A stretch of DNA of 64,000 nt, taken from positions 770,665,653-770,729,652 of the forward strand of contig NC_081414.1 of assembly GCF_030272615.1 (NCBI RefSeq), written 5' to 3'. Source of the stretch: Cryptomeria japonica (taxonomy: Eukaryota; Streptophyta; Pinopsida; Cupressales; Cupressaceae). This document shows, in pieces, positions 12,610 to 24,067 of the stretch; position 1 is the first letter of the stretch, and every line of letters begins with the position of its first letter. The notes beneath the pieces are model-generated. The model had not been told where the DNA came from, did no database searches, and was given only the letters and a program-made list of their open reading frames with translations. Position numbers and translations under genes: made by a program.

Positions 12610-13722
12610 TATTATCCACAATTCAAAATTTGCCACTATCTATGCCATCTTGAATAGATTTTTGAAAATCAAGGCAATCGTTAGCATTATGGTCATGGGT
12701 TTGCTAAAATAAACAAAATGACGCTTTGAAGAAGAAGCATTCTTATGGGCTCTTTTGATTTGTTGTCTTTGAAGATGGTTTTTAAAGTTTTGGAGCCTAA
12801 GGAATTCATCCATACAACTAGGGGTACCATTTCCTAGGCCTCTTGTAGTAGTTTGCGTGGGAGAATTTATAGGGACACGAAATCCATGCTCAAATTTCCC
12901 AATTCCTTGTCCTTTAAAACCTTGCTTTGTAATTATATGGAAGTCACGACTATAAGAATGTTGCAATTGACTAGATGGAGGAATAGGATCATGAATTTCT
13001 TTGAAAACTGATGTGTAAGTAGGAAGAAAAGGATTTGTTGATGAAGAAGGAGTATCATGTGAAATACTAATCTCCTTTCCTTTATCAAGCTTATCCTCTT
13101 TAGGAGATTGAGGAGGAACATCTTCATCATTTAAAATCTCTTTTTTAGTTATTTCTATGCGAGGGGAAAGGTCATGAATAAAATGCATGGCATCATCCTC
13201 TCTACATATACTTTGATGTTAAAGATAGGGCTTAGGAGAATAAGGAGGATCTAAAGATGTAAGAATGTTGATGTTTTAATTTTTCCCCCCTTGCTCAAGG
13301 GTATGTGTATGAGAAGAAGATGAGTCCATAATACTTTTCAATGCTTGCTCTTTTTTAGAAAGATCATTAGTTAAATGATTAGTTGTCATCTCATCCACGC
13401 AAGATACCCTAGGAGAGGTACAAAGGTTAGGATCTCTAAGTTTAGGGTCTACAAAAGCTTTAAAGTGATTAACATATGAAATGCATTTTGTTAACAACAT
13501 TACCATAATACAACAAAAATGATACATGAAAGCTTTGAGATTAATTTGAAAAGAAAAGAATTTGGAAATTCTAACAACACAATATGACCAAGTGCTATGA
13601 ATAAAGAGGAGCAATAGGAAATGAAAGAAACTCTTATCTGACACATGATTGTAGTAGATATATGCAAAAAGCAATGTAATCATATGAGAAAGAGCAAGTA
13701 AATCCAATTTATTAATTGCCAT
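12610..13722 (-). pseudogene. G1 gag remnant with G-patch-like segment and zinc knuckle
   Basis: Reading the minus strand from 13722, a hydrophobic open stretch leads to SSSSHTHTLEQGGKN. A second frame (13188 to 12640) gives an acidic/serine linker followed by KQGFKGQGIGKFEHG, whose glycine spacing resembles a G-patch. After a frameshift comes CLF*QTHDHNANDC, a C-X2-[stop]-X4-H-X4-C zinc-knuckle relic, then IQDGIDSGKF. The knuckle followed by IQDxIDxG is the hallmark of Gypsy gag in this window (compare G2 and G3). Gag would build the virus-like particle and bind the RNA genome. The core capsid fold is not recognisable, and stops and frameshifts kill the gene. Confidence 0.65.
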
Positions 13723-14360
13723 TGAAAGTCTCTTAATTAAAATCTGAATTTGCTGGAAAAGAAGATCTAAAATTAGGACCTTTTTATGAAAATTAATTTA
13801 AGATTTGAATTTGATGAATTTTGAATTTTTGTTTGACCTTAGAGAGTGTTAAAATTGATAAAGTATGTCGATTTTTTGGATTTGAGCAGAAAAATATAGT
13901 CAATTCCATCTCTCGAAGTTTCGAGAAAAAAGTCGAGGACTATGGTGAAAGTGCACATGATCCAACCAGCTTTTTTCAAAAATTTCAAGAATTTAAGGTA
14001 TTATAATATTATTGCGGAATCCAAAAAAACAACTGATTTCGAGATGTCTAGATTAGTCCAATTTGTAGTCAAAGGTCAAAAATAGAAGAATCTTAAAAAT
14101 TAGGGTTTTATTATTTAACCAGTGAACTTTTAGAATAAAGAGATACATTTGAATTGTAATTTTAAAATAGAAATCATATCTGAAACAAGTAATTAAAATT
14201 TTACACTTCACAAGCTTAATTTTCTCAAAATGAAAAATTAGGGTTTTTATGTCATTAACCTCAAAAATTTGCAAATATCTATCAAACTTGGAAATTCAAA
14301 TTTGAAATTAAAATTGCAATTAATCGGATCTAATAATGAGAAATCATAATTAATGTGTAA

Positions 14361-14379
14361 GACGTCGGGTTCATCAAAA
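14361..14379 (-). promoter_or_regulatory. Primer-binding site of G1 (decayed)
   Basis: Directly inside the 5' LTR the minus strand reads TTTTGATGAACCCGACGTC. G2 has TTTTGGTGAACCTGACATG at the equivalent place, so the ancestral site probably began TGGTGAACC. Which tRNA primes it I cannot say. Confidence 0.6.
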
Positions 14380-15594
14380 TGTAAAGTGGAAAATTGAGCC
14401 CTAGTGACTCCCCACCTAGGAGAGAGAAAGGAAGTCACTGGGATGATTTTCACTTGGGGGAAACTTTACATTCAAAAGAGGGGCTTGAATCCACTAGATC
14501 CAAATCCAAGGGAGGTGCGGATGTGAATTCCAAGTGGATTGTAAGGGTTGAAGCATGTTTTGCCCTCTTTTGTAAATAGGAAACTTGACTTGTTGACTGA
14601 GGAACAAAGAGAGAAAATGAGTGAAATGAGGGGCTAGCGGTTCGGGATCACGCTGTAACTTCAGCTCTGAGCTAATCACATTGATAAAAATATGCCCTGT
14701 AAATTTAGAGAAAAGTCGTCGGGACTGTGGCAAAAGTGTACATGGTCCTCCAAAAATTCTGCAAAACGAAAAGGGGTTTTTCGCCTCTATAAGTGGAGTC
14801 CAAATCTGAAAATATAGCTGCGCACCTGCAACCTACACACATAAAATAAGGGGAGAAAGGTTGTGGATAGGGGTTTGCCTTAGTCAAATCCTGATTGAGG
14901 AATCAACCTTGAAAGAAAGTAGTTGCAAATGCCGAAATGTAAATAATGGAATTGTATACCTTGTAGATCTCCAATTTGTCAATGATGATTGCTTTTCTTC
15001 TTGAATGTAATCACAAGTGCTGCATGAAATGGCATGTAACATGAAAAAACCCTAACACACACATGCTAGCAAATGAATGTTGTAATATTGCTCCAATGGA
15101 TGAATGAAGAAGACTTGAATTCTTGAAAGCTTGATAATGATGACGGAGGTTGCCTAGTTTGAACTTCGCCTATAATGTATCTCATGTATGCTTTTCCTCT
15201 TAAATGAGAAAACCAAATTCCTTTTATACATGCCTAGAGGATTAATTTTCATTCACTGAAGGTCGACAAAGAGGAGTGCAAACCCCGAAGGTCAAATTAT
15301 GCATAGGGGATCAGGAAAACCCATCTTAGGGCCACCGTAAGGAGTGGGGACAAGGGCCCCATACCCCTGTCCTAGGGAAAATAGGGGAGTGGGGGGAAAA
15401 GGGGCACCATGCCCCTTTCATGCCCTATTTTGGGGCCCGAACATGGTCTAAGGTAGAAACAAGGCCTAAATAAGGAGGGTTTCAAGGGTGAAAATGCAGG
15501 AAAGGGGTCTTGGTTAGGAAGGAGGATGTCGTCGCCAAGGTGACGACCTCAAATGTGGTTAAAATTTGTAGGGTTGAAATTTTATGACACTACA
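14380..15594 (-). repeat. 5' LTR of G1 (right in window)
   Basis: Same ends as the left copy (TGTAAAGTGG ... GACACTACA on the plus strand), 1215 bp. It carries an additional GC-rich segment around 15370-15440 rich in GGGG and CCCC runs. Confidence 0.88.
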
Positions 15595-15599
15595 GATAT

Positions 15600-15960
15600 A
15601 ATTGATGAATATCTTCAGAATACATATCTCAACTCTTCTCATATAGAGTCATTATGAAATTTAATCAATAAAAGGAATATCAAATTTATACCTAAATTTG
15701 ATGATCCTAAAGAAACATATAATTCATAATATATCAATTTGTTGAATATCTGAAATAAATTTATTGTTAGGGAGTTATCTCTTGAACTCAATATTTTATT
15801 TCTTCTAAAGATAGCTATCATAAACAAACTTTTTTTTTTGTCAATATCTATATTTATTATTGATAACATCATTGTTGTAAATAAAAAGAAATGGAATTTT
15901 TCTATTGTTCCCAATAATATGCCATTTTTATTAAAATTTATCTTTCCAATGCTTATTACC
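15600..15960. other. AT-rich stretch, nothing recognised
   Basis: Right flank of G1. A minus-strand open stretch (15639-15962) is Ile/Phe/Asn-rich as expected from AT-rich DNA and has no motif. Confidence 0.4.
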
Positions 15961-16199
15961 ATATTGAATGATCATTTATTATTACCACCCTTGAACTGCT
16001 GGATCTAGACCTTGCTATATTTATGTGTAAATGTTGGTTTTTGATATCTTGACTTTTATTATGATTAAATGTTAGCAATCCAATATTTTTTGTCCTATAA
16101 TAGTTTATCCATCAAGGATTTCCTCTTGTCTTGAGACTTTATGTGCTTGGAATTGAAATATTTGATTGTAAATTCACCCATGTAATTTCTCAACCCATT

Positions 16200-17480
16200 T
16201 TCATGATTCTCTCATCTATTTGGTCAATGATAATTTTGGTAATTATTCTTCTGCACCTTCATTGAGGATGCAAATAATGTCAAAGAAGAGCTCTGTTACC
16301 TTGATACTTTGTGTCAGGCCTCTCATTTAAGAAAGCAATGACATAAGAGCCTAATGATATAGGTAGTCATTTCTTCCTTAGAAAATGCAAAAAAAAAATG
16401 TATAGACATAGATCAACCATAAGGTATTCCTTTAATTTTTATGGTTCTATTATCTTCCCTATCAATTCATTGTTGTCAAGTTTGATTACAAATATAAACT
16501 ATTGGATTACAAAGACACCTTTTTAACTAGTAAATTTTAGATTTACTTCTAATTATAGGTTACCACTCATGTTTATTATTATTCCTTTTGGGTGGCTTCA
16601 AAATCCTCTTATATCAAGGTTAAAAATTTCATAGACTTTCTTTGGGCCTCTTATGATGGGACATCAAATATTTCATCATGTTTCTTAGGTTTTCTATTAT
16701 CATCCCCATGATGTTAGTATACTAACATTGCTTTCAATCCATCAATAAGGTATTGCCTTATGTTTTAATTGGATTCTTAGGGTTGTTAAGGGAAAGAAAG
16801 ACTAAAAATTTCACATTAATAATTGTATTAGTTTAGGTATGCATTCTTAATGGATGGATAAGGAAGGCCAAAATCTTAGTACTCAACATCATGAGTGAAC
16901 AAGTTTATATTTAAGACAATTTTTTCATTAAAAGAATTGTGAAAATCTAAGAGTTTTAAAAATACTTGGATTCTTTAAGTAGGGAATATCTTTCATAATG
17001 ACCTTTCAAGAAATTAGTGGTCTATTATTATATCTTGTCAATAATACCCTTTGGCTAAATTAGCATGGATCCATAACTTAAAAAATTGTAAATAAAGAAT
17101 TGTAATGCTAGAAAATTTAATTAATAGAGCCATTAAGAATTTAATTTCTTGATTATAAATAAAAAATGAAATTTTAAAATATCTAATTAGGACAAAGAGA
17201 CTTTATATACTATTATTGATGTCATTCCTTCCTAGATGATTCTAAAAGTTAGGGTTAAATCATTCATTCCTCAATAGAATGATTGAAAAATGTTATCCTC
17301 ACACCTCATTTCATAATTATATGCCTCATAAAGGATATTTGTGTCGATTTTCTTGTGCTCTAGCCTATATGGTCAACAATATCGAGCCTAAATTTGCTCA
17401 CTTTTCTAATGCATTCTTTACCAGAAACTTTTGTTGAGTTTTAATTAAATTATTTTAGATTTATTAATCCCTATATTTAA
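16200..17480 (+). pseudogene. LINE reverse-transcriptase 3' part, heavily decayed
   Basis: Pieces in different frames fit the region after the RT core of plant non-LTR retrotransposons: KVKNFIDFLWASYDGTSN (about 16618-16675), the link where LINE proteins read FLW.G....., then NWILRVVKGKKD*KFHINNC (about 16768-16830). Many stops and shifts lie between them and no catalytic YxDD box was found. The left limit is uncertain. Confidence 0.5.
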
Positions 17481-17568
17481 TTTTGTAAATAGTTTGAGAC
17501 TCATAGGCATCATTTTTGGTTTTGTACTAGAGCCTAGGAAACTTGGAAATAAATTCATAATTTATTTA

Positions 17569-18677
17569 AGTAATATCAAACATCGCATCCTATTTAATTT
17601 AACGAAACAAATGATGCCTTTCTCCATATCATCGGAGGTGATGTACCACCATCTTTGTCCTTTTTTCCATCAAGATCGCTTTGTCAACTTCAAATTGGAA
17701 CTTTACTAACTTTGCTGACCTATCACCTTCAGGACTATAGCGCGACATGGAGATGTCTGCGTGATGCGCTAGTATCCCACAAATCTGATAGTCAATAGGT
17801 ATCCATTTGAGCATTATGCCTATGCCTAGAAGGAATTGTAATGCCCCTACATGCGCCCACCAACGTTGATTTTTGGTCCAGAGCCTATATCTCTCCCGTT
17901 TGATGGCATTTTTAGGATCTTTTTGACATTTTGAGATCACTTCTTCCAGGTTGGATCTTTTGGCAATCTCTTTGGACAACGTTCATAGGTCTTCTCACAA
18001 AGACCGCCATTGTTGCAACTGTCTAGATAGCTCATAGAACCATTTTCATAGCATTTCAGAAAGGAGATTTTAATCATTCTCTTTTTCATTCATTTTACGC
18101 ATTATCACTCTTTTATCTTGCATTGTCTTTCCATCAAATTCATCATTTATTTCCCCGTAGCTTTATTTGGGTTTTGTGTGACGATGGAAACACCAAAATG
18201 GGGGTCTATCTTAAGCAGGATCCAAAACACAACCCCCAATATTTTCACTCTTGTTTGTGTGTAGGTGAATAATCATGGAAAAATAGTCACTTTGTGGGAG
18301 GCTTCAATCGTGGATTGGTTGTGAGTGTCTTTCATCTTTTCTTCTTTTACATTATCCTAGTCATTCTGTATTTTCTATTCATTAGCTTAGCTTTATTGTT
18401 TTGTGTGTTTTTAGCTTTATTGGTAGTTTTTGTGTGATCTTTGTACCTCATCTGTACAAGATGACAGTGCATCGCATTAGTGTCCTAGACCTGCACGCTT
18501 GTCCTATGGACAAAGGTTTGGCAAGATCGTTTGAGAGCCTTGGATTGTGGTTAGTTTATTCAGTTTGTTATTTCCATCCCCTAGATCGCCCTTAGTGCTA
18601 GTTTAAGTGAGTTATCAGAGGGTTAATTTGTTCTCTAGGATTCATCATCCTTGAGGTAGCAAATTTCGTCCATTACA
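17569..18677 (+). repeat. 5' LTR of G2
   Basis: Begins (T to A mutated) AGTAATATCAAACATCGCAT and ends GTCCATTACA. It matches 24068-25186 over its length with scattered substitutions; shared anchors include CATCTTTGTCCTTTT, TCAACTTCAAATTGGAACTT and GGATTCATCATCCTTGA. Confidence 0.87.
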
Positions 18678-18680
18678 TTT

Positions 18681-18698
18681 TGGTGAACCTGACATGAA
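18681..18698 (+). promoter_or_regulatory. Primer-binding site of G2
   Basis: TGGTGAACCTGACATGAA starts three bases after the LTR end and opens with TGG, complementary to a tRNA CCA end. It corresponds to the G1 site with a few transitions. The tRNA is not identified. Confidence 0.7.
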
Positions 18699-19000
18699 AA
18701 TTTGTTTTCTTTCTACATCGTGTTTTTATCATATAGTTCATTGCATACATTTAAAATCTAAAATTATAAAATATAAAAAATAGTTTACATCATTGTCCTA
18801 GCATTTGCATTAGTCTCTTCATCTCTTTGATTAGTAAGATTTAGTAGATGACAAGATCCTTCATATCCATGTAGTGTATTCTTAGTGTCGTGAGGCTTGT
18901 CTATGAGCTTTACGACCCAAACTGCTGAGGAGCCATAGTCAAGACATCATCTATGTAGAGTTTCCCTCCTAATCATTACGGTCCTCCTCTATCTGTAGTG

Positions 19001-20857
19001 ATGACCAAAAATTCTTTGCCTGACTCTTGCGAGCCTTTCCCTCCTTACACTCTCCAAATAGCTTTCATGGGAGGCTTGTCAACTACTAATTCTCAGAATA
19101 ATTCCTCGACAAACTCTCTGTTGCCTTCTCCTCATGTTGTTGACCATGATTCCGCTATCAGTATTGACTTTGACTCAATTTAGTCTCTAGAGGAGATCCT
19201 GAGAGATTTTGAAGCGTTCCTCAATTAGGAGAATGTCCTCCCTCAAGCTGGGAGTGTAGTTAATACTTTGAGAGATATGCTTATCTCGGACAAGAAAGGT
19301 TTAGGGATGTTGAGGGCATAATATATCATTGTCAAAAACCATGTACCCTTGGCAGATGCGCCCCTGTAGGATATCTAGTCTGAAATTTATGCTTCTTAGT
19401 TTGGTGCTAACATACCTATTTTGATAGTACACATGGTCGACCCTGGGCCCACAATCCCTAACTTCAATGCCTAAACCATTCCCTTGGGGTATACAAGTAT
19501 GTCTAGTAGTTTAACCTTTACCTCTGCTGCAGGTCAGATGTCTACGGTCAATGCTAGTACTACTTCTACTGGTGGCATTGGTTCTATTGGCGGTGCTGGT
19601 GGAGGTAGTGGTGCTTCTCTTGGAGGTGTTGGTGGAGGTGATGGTGCATCTAGCCCACTTCCACCTCCACTTCTCGCTAATGCAGTCTGGAACACCATCT
19701 TACAAAACATGAGACAGTTGTAGTTGTAGCTCACAAACCTAGCCTCCACTTCTGGTCAATCAGCTATTCCTACATATTATATGAAGAGTCCCCTTGATAT
19801 CACTATCCTGAAAACCATCCTTCCTCCTACGATAGAATAGTTAAAGTTTGATAGGTTCAATGGTGATGGAGAGCCTAATGTGCACATCGATTATTTCATG
19901 AACATGTGTAGTGACTATCACAACTTGGATTTTGTTTTGCTCAAACTATTCTCATGATCCCTTAAGGGAACCACGATAGAATGGTATAACTCCTTACCGG
20001 ATCATTCAATTCGTACCTTTGATCAACTCATGGATATATTTCTTAGACTGTTTCATGCCAACGTTGGCAGGAAGGTCACTATCACTAATCTTGTTCACTG
20101 TAAGCAAAAGCCCATTAAAAAGTTTACAAATTTTATCTCAAGGTATCAATCAATCTCTACTAGAATCCATTTTTCCCTGCCAGATATCAATTTGCAAAGG
20201 ATGTTTATCAACAATCTATGATCGACATTGAGGGAGAAACTATCTCTTAATCATTACTATAACTTTGCAAATATGTGCTTCACACTTAAAGACTACCAGC
20301 ACACCATGACTCAATTCAGAGATTCTACCTCAAACTCTCGCAGTGGGTCTTTTGTAGGTACATCCATAGAAGGGTCTAGAAAGAACAATATTGTCACTAA
20401 TGTTGTGGCTATCCCACAAGGATCACAATAGAATAAAGCCTTCACCAAATTGAATGATTTTTATTTGAGCATTATGTAGTGATTATTAAAAGATAATCAG
20501 ATTACCTTTCCCAAGGTTTGACAGTTGCTTGATATAAGATCCTATTCACACTAGTATGATGAGTCAAAATTTTGCCATTACCATCATGTGCCTAGTCATT
20601 ACACTGAGCTATGTTATCATCTTCAGAATATTTTCCAAGACCACATCGACAGTGGGGTGATTAAAGTGGATGCGGGGAAACATAAGTCGAACAAATCTGT
20701 TGATCAAACTAACAAGGATATGTAGATATACACTGATCCATTTCCCTCACATTCGACAAATTTCATTTCTACATCAGATCCTTCTTCATATGATGGTCCA
20801 TTTGTAAACATGGTTACCATCACTCCTATTTGTTCACCTCCTAGTTAGAAGGAGAAG
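19001..20857 (+). pseudogene. G2 gag (capsid core and zinc knuckle), many stops
   Basis: From ATG 19001 the frame is readable through about 20 stops. A low-complexity Gly/Ser segment (19560-19660) precedes the capsid core, which carries FDRFNGDGEPNVHIDYF, then LKGTTIEWYNSLPDHSI and FDQLMDIFLRLFHANVG (about 19845-20070), the pattern of plant Gypsy retrotransposon gag. The zinc knuckle CHYHHVPSHYTELC (20573-20614) has the form C-X2-H-X4-H-X4-C and is followed by NIFQDHIDSGVIKVD. Stops are mostly TAG in places where glutamine fits. Gag would package element RNA; this copy cannot make a full protein. Confidence 0.85.
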
Positions 20858-21374
20858 ATGTTCGATGTATCTTTCACCCCTTTGGATGCCCCATACTATG
20901 GAGAGCCTACTCCTTTGTACATCCTTGCTAAGATAAATGGTCAACCTATTATGGGTGTGATGGTTAACCCATCCTATAGAGTTGATGTTATCACAAAGGA
21001 AAATCTCTTTGTGAACAGTTGGCATAGACCTACATATGTAAATTTCAGGCAACCCTAAGAACACATGATGGTTTTTTCTCTCTCCTTTGGGTAGCATCAC
21101 CTTGATGGTCCTCATGGGAGTCAAGGCAGTATCTTCTACATTTGTGATCATTCCCAAGTCAAGCCTATTTTTAGCTAGATTAGGTATTCCCTGGTTGATT
21201 GCTATGGAAGTGGCTCCTTCAATAATTCATAAATGTATTAAGTTCTCTCATGAGGATTCGGTGCATGTCATCCAGGATACTGGATATCAACCCCTGGTAG
21301 CCTGTGGGGATTTTCCTTGGCCTACTCTGTTTGTGCCCATGCTTCCTCATGGTGATTTGATGTATCACACATAA
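20858..21374 (+). pseudogene. G2 retropepsin-like protease domain (active site lost)
   Basis: After gag comes LAKINGQPIMGVMVNPS, where an intact element would have an Asp-X-Gly active-site loop; here Asp is replaced by Asn and Gly by Ser. A frameshift near 21060 then leads to the C-terminal half (FLARLGIPWLIAMEVAPS, then HKCIKFSHEDSVHVI), typical of the end of the aspartic protease domain in plant Gypsy polyproteins. It would cleave the polyprotein. It is inactive by both frameshift and active-site change. Confidence 0.72.
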
Positions 21375-22790
21375 TATGAATATAATATGGGGGAGTTATC
21401 CCCTAAATTTGTTTATCCTAGTTATTCATTACCTATTCTTGCATCAACCTCTGCTTCGTCTATTCCCATCTTGGAGCGGATAGTGACCCATGTCTCCTCA
21501 TTATTGGGGGTCGAGGCTAAGATTGTTCCTTTGAATAGACCATCCTATTCATTTAGGACTGCACAACCTCTAGTGGTGTCTTATGTTCCTATGAATGCAC
21601 CTAAGCTAGACAAGGGAAAGACACCTATGCTGTTAAAGTTTGTTGTTCACCCTCCCTTTGAGCTATTGATCCTGGCTAATATTACTCAACCCTCTTATTA
21701 TGAGAAAGGGAAGCGTTCTTCTCAAGTTCATTCATCGAGCCACTTGCTCCTTTTCCTAAGCCTACATCGGATGCACCAGTTGCTATCAATGTCATGCCTA
21801 TTTCGGATGCACCTCCTATTCTATCAGTTGGGCCTTCTCTTGTCCCTAACATGGTTTTGGAGGCCTCTTCTATGGAGCATGATGCTCCTAAATCCTCTCA
21901 GGTTTCAGTTGGTAGCCATCATCTCCATCATAATCAACATACGTGTGAATGTAAGCACTATCGATGGGCTATTGCTTGAGAGCATGATGTTTCTCTACAA
22001 GCTCTAGTTGCATCTACAACACCTAGCTCTGTCGCATTAGATCCTGCTTAATCTAGTGCTTCTTTTTCTGCATCTTCTTAGGTTTTCCTTCCAGCTGCTT
22101 CAGGACATCTCGATGAACCTCCCTCTAAGTGGGTGTAGGTTTTCATTGCTCCTTCATTGCAGCCTCCCCGCAACACCTCCTTGCTAGATGTACCTCTGTT
22201 GTCTCAACCTATTGATATGCTACATACGTAAGTGGTATCTACCACAGTTTTATCTACTCCCCCTGTTGCATAGTCATTCCAACATCAGAGTTTTCCTCAA
22301 CTCCTTCATCCTTCTACGGTTAATCAGAGACCTATTGCTCCTATCCAACCCAAACACAAGCTTGAGTAGGGCCTGGTTCCAAAGTTTCGACAATGGACAC
22401 CCTTGCATGCATGTTCCTCATCGTCTTCTATGCTTGTTCCAGTTCTTGTTGGTTTGCCTGTTTCTGTGTGTGGTCGAGAAGACTCCACCTTCTCTTGAGT
22501 TTTTCACTGACCCTCTTCTTGAGGCCGAAAATCTTATTCATGGTTCATCTTATCTAAGTGAGTCATGTACTTTCTCTATAGAGGCTTGATTGTTCAACTC
22601 TTTGGAGGATATCCTGGCCTTGTCTATGATCTTCACGCGATCATTGACCCTTTCCTTTGAGCTTATGGATGCAAACATTGTTGTTGCTTCGTCTCTTCCC
22701 CTCGCTACTAGTGTGGTGCTTGGTGAAGCTCTTGTGGTGGTCCCTCTCCAAGCTCATCCTCCTTCTCCCTATGATCTATATTAGGAGCAT
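21375..22790 (+). pseudogene. G2 Ser/Pro-rich region after protease, identity unknown
   Basis: Open stretches in shifting frames (387-type pieces at 21387-22007, 22188-22589, 22590-22784) give Ser-, Pro- and Leu-rich sequence without a domain I recognise. Reverse transcriptase would normally follow protease in an autonomous Gypsy element, but no LPQR, YxDD or DxxxAF-type motif is found in any frame. It is probably the extended tail of a gag-protease protein. Confidence 0.4.
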
Positions 22791-24047
22791 GATGATCTCC
22801 TATGGGATGACCTTTAGGATATTTATTTCTTACCTACATCTTTTTGTGTGTGCATATTTCATTGTGTTCCCCCATGCTTTCTTTATATGTTTGTTCCCTC
22901 CTGGAGGACCCAATTTATTCCGTAGGTATCTGGATATACGAGGTTGATTGTCTTTATCTGTTGTTCTCTCTCGAAGGACCCGAGTTACTCCATAGGTACT
23001 CAGATACGGGGGATTTTCAATCATACATCTTCTTCTATTTGTATCCCTACTTCTTCCATTTGTCATGTCTTGCTTTTTTATATTCAGGGAAAATGCAAAG
23101 CATTGGGGTATTGTGCGCCTTTTTCCATGTTGAACCCAAATTTCTATTTTTATCTTTGTCTTCATGTGCTCTTCTTCAAATATGAGAACTTTGGTGCTAT
23201 GATGATATACCGATCTCACAGTTGTATTGTATATCTCTTCTCACTGCTATGGGTTCTAATGCCAAACTATCAGATCCCCTTGTCCAATTGCATTTCATTT
23301 TTGATGTTGTGGACATTCATGTGTCACCGGCTACTGGTGGCTTTCCATGAAAACATCTTTCTATGATGACGTGCCACAACTGCTCTTCTCCTTAGAATAA
23401 CATGTCTTTCATGCATATCATTCTAAGGGGGCCCATCATATCTGCATTTCTGTAATTTCTGCATTTTGTCTTGTAGCTTCTTGCATTTTTTATTTTTTTT
23501 TGTCAATCGCTTATCCATGTTTGCCTAGGTGGGGGCCAAACCACTTGATCTTTTTTGCCTTGATGGGGGTGAAACCATTTGACTTGTCTTGTTTGTTTGC
23601 CTTGGTAGGGGCCAACTACTACTTATCAAATCTATCTTTTATTGTCCAATCGTATGGCTATCTAGCGTATCGCTACCCATGCTGGAAAAATCCTTCCCTA
23701 TCGTATGGCTATCAGGCATAACAAACTTTGCTAGATCCATACCAGTGCATCTCATATCACGGGGGCCACTTATTTTGTATCTTTTTTGTAATAAGGGGCC
23801 TTCCTCCAAAGCGAAGTTCATTTCTATTACGCTATCTTATCATCCATCTAAATCTATCCTTTATCTTACCATCTGACATATTAGTCTGCAACTAGCATGT
23901 TTGTGATGTATCAATAACAATATCTATTTTAAAATCTCAACTTTGTTTCATTGGGGGCAACCTCGTCTGATCAATGAATTTTTGCCTTCCTGTCATAACT
24001 CTTTATCTTCCTCTACTTTAGCTTCGCATCTCTTAGCAAAGACATTC
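22791..24047 (+). other. Non-coding 3' interior of G2 with short imperfect repeats
   Basis: Repeated phrases include GGACCC...CTCCATAGGTA(T/C)TC(T/A)GATA around 22905-22945 and 22970-23008, GCCTNGGTGGGGGCCAAAC around 23522, 23560 and 23600, and TCGTATGGCTATC at 23651 and 23700. No supported coding region. Confidence 0.5.
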
Positions 24048-24067
24048 TCGCTAAAGTGGGGGAAAAA
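24048..24067 (+). promoter_or_regulatory. Polypurine tract of G2
   Basis: CTCGCTAAAGTGGGGGAAAA runs straight into the LTR start TGTAATATC. It shares CTCGCTAAAGTGG exactly with the G1 tract. Confidence 0.85.

Larger units (their letters stand above)
8712..15594 (-). mobile_element. Gypsy-like element G1, gag only (non-autonomous)
   Basis: Two long direct repeats, 8712-9866 and 14380-15594, frame a 4.5 kb interior. Flanks GATAC (8707-8711) and GATAT (15595-15599) are a five-base target duplication with one C/T difference. Orientation is minus: reading that way the LTR begins TGTAGTGTCATAAAA and ends CCACTTTACA, a primer-binding-site-like box follows the right LTR, and the purine box AAAGTGGAGGCTAAA precedes the left LTR. 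The interior shows a gag remnant (12610-13722) and then 2.7 kb without reverse transcriptase, RNase H or integrase. The LTRs differ at roughly one base in eight to ten by eye, so the insertion is old. Confidence 0.85.

Noticed and set aside
19534-19749. Proline-rich minus-strand frame
   Set aside because: Complement of the Gly-rich segment of G2 gag on the plus strand.
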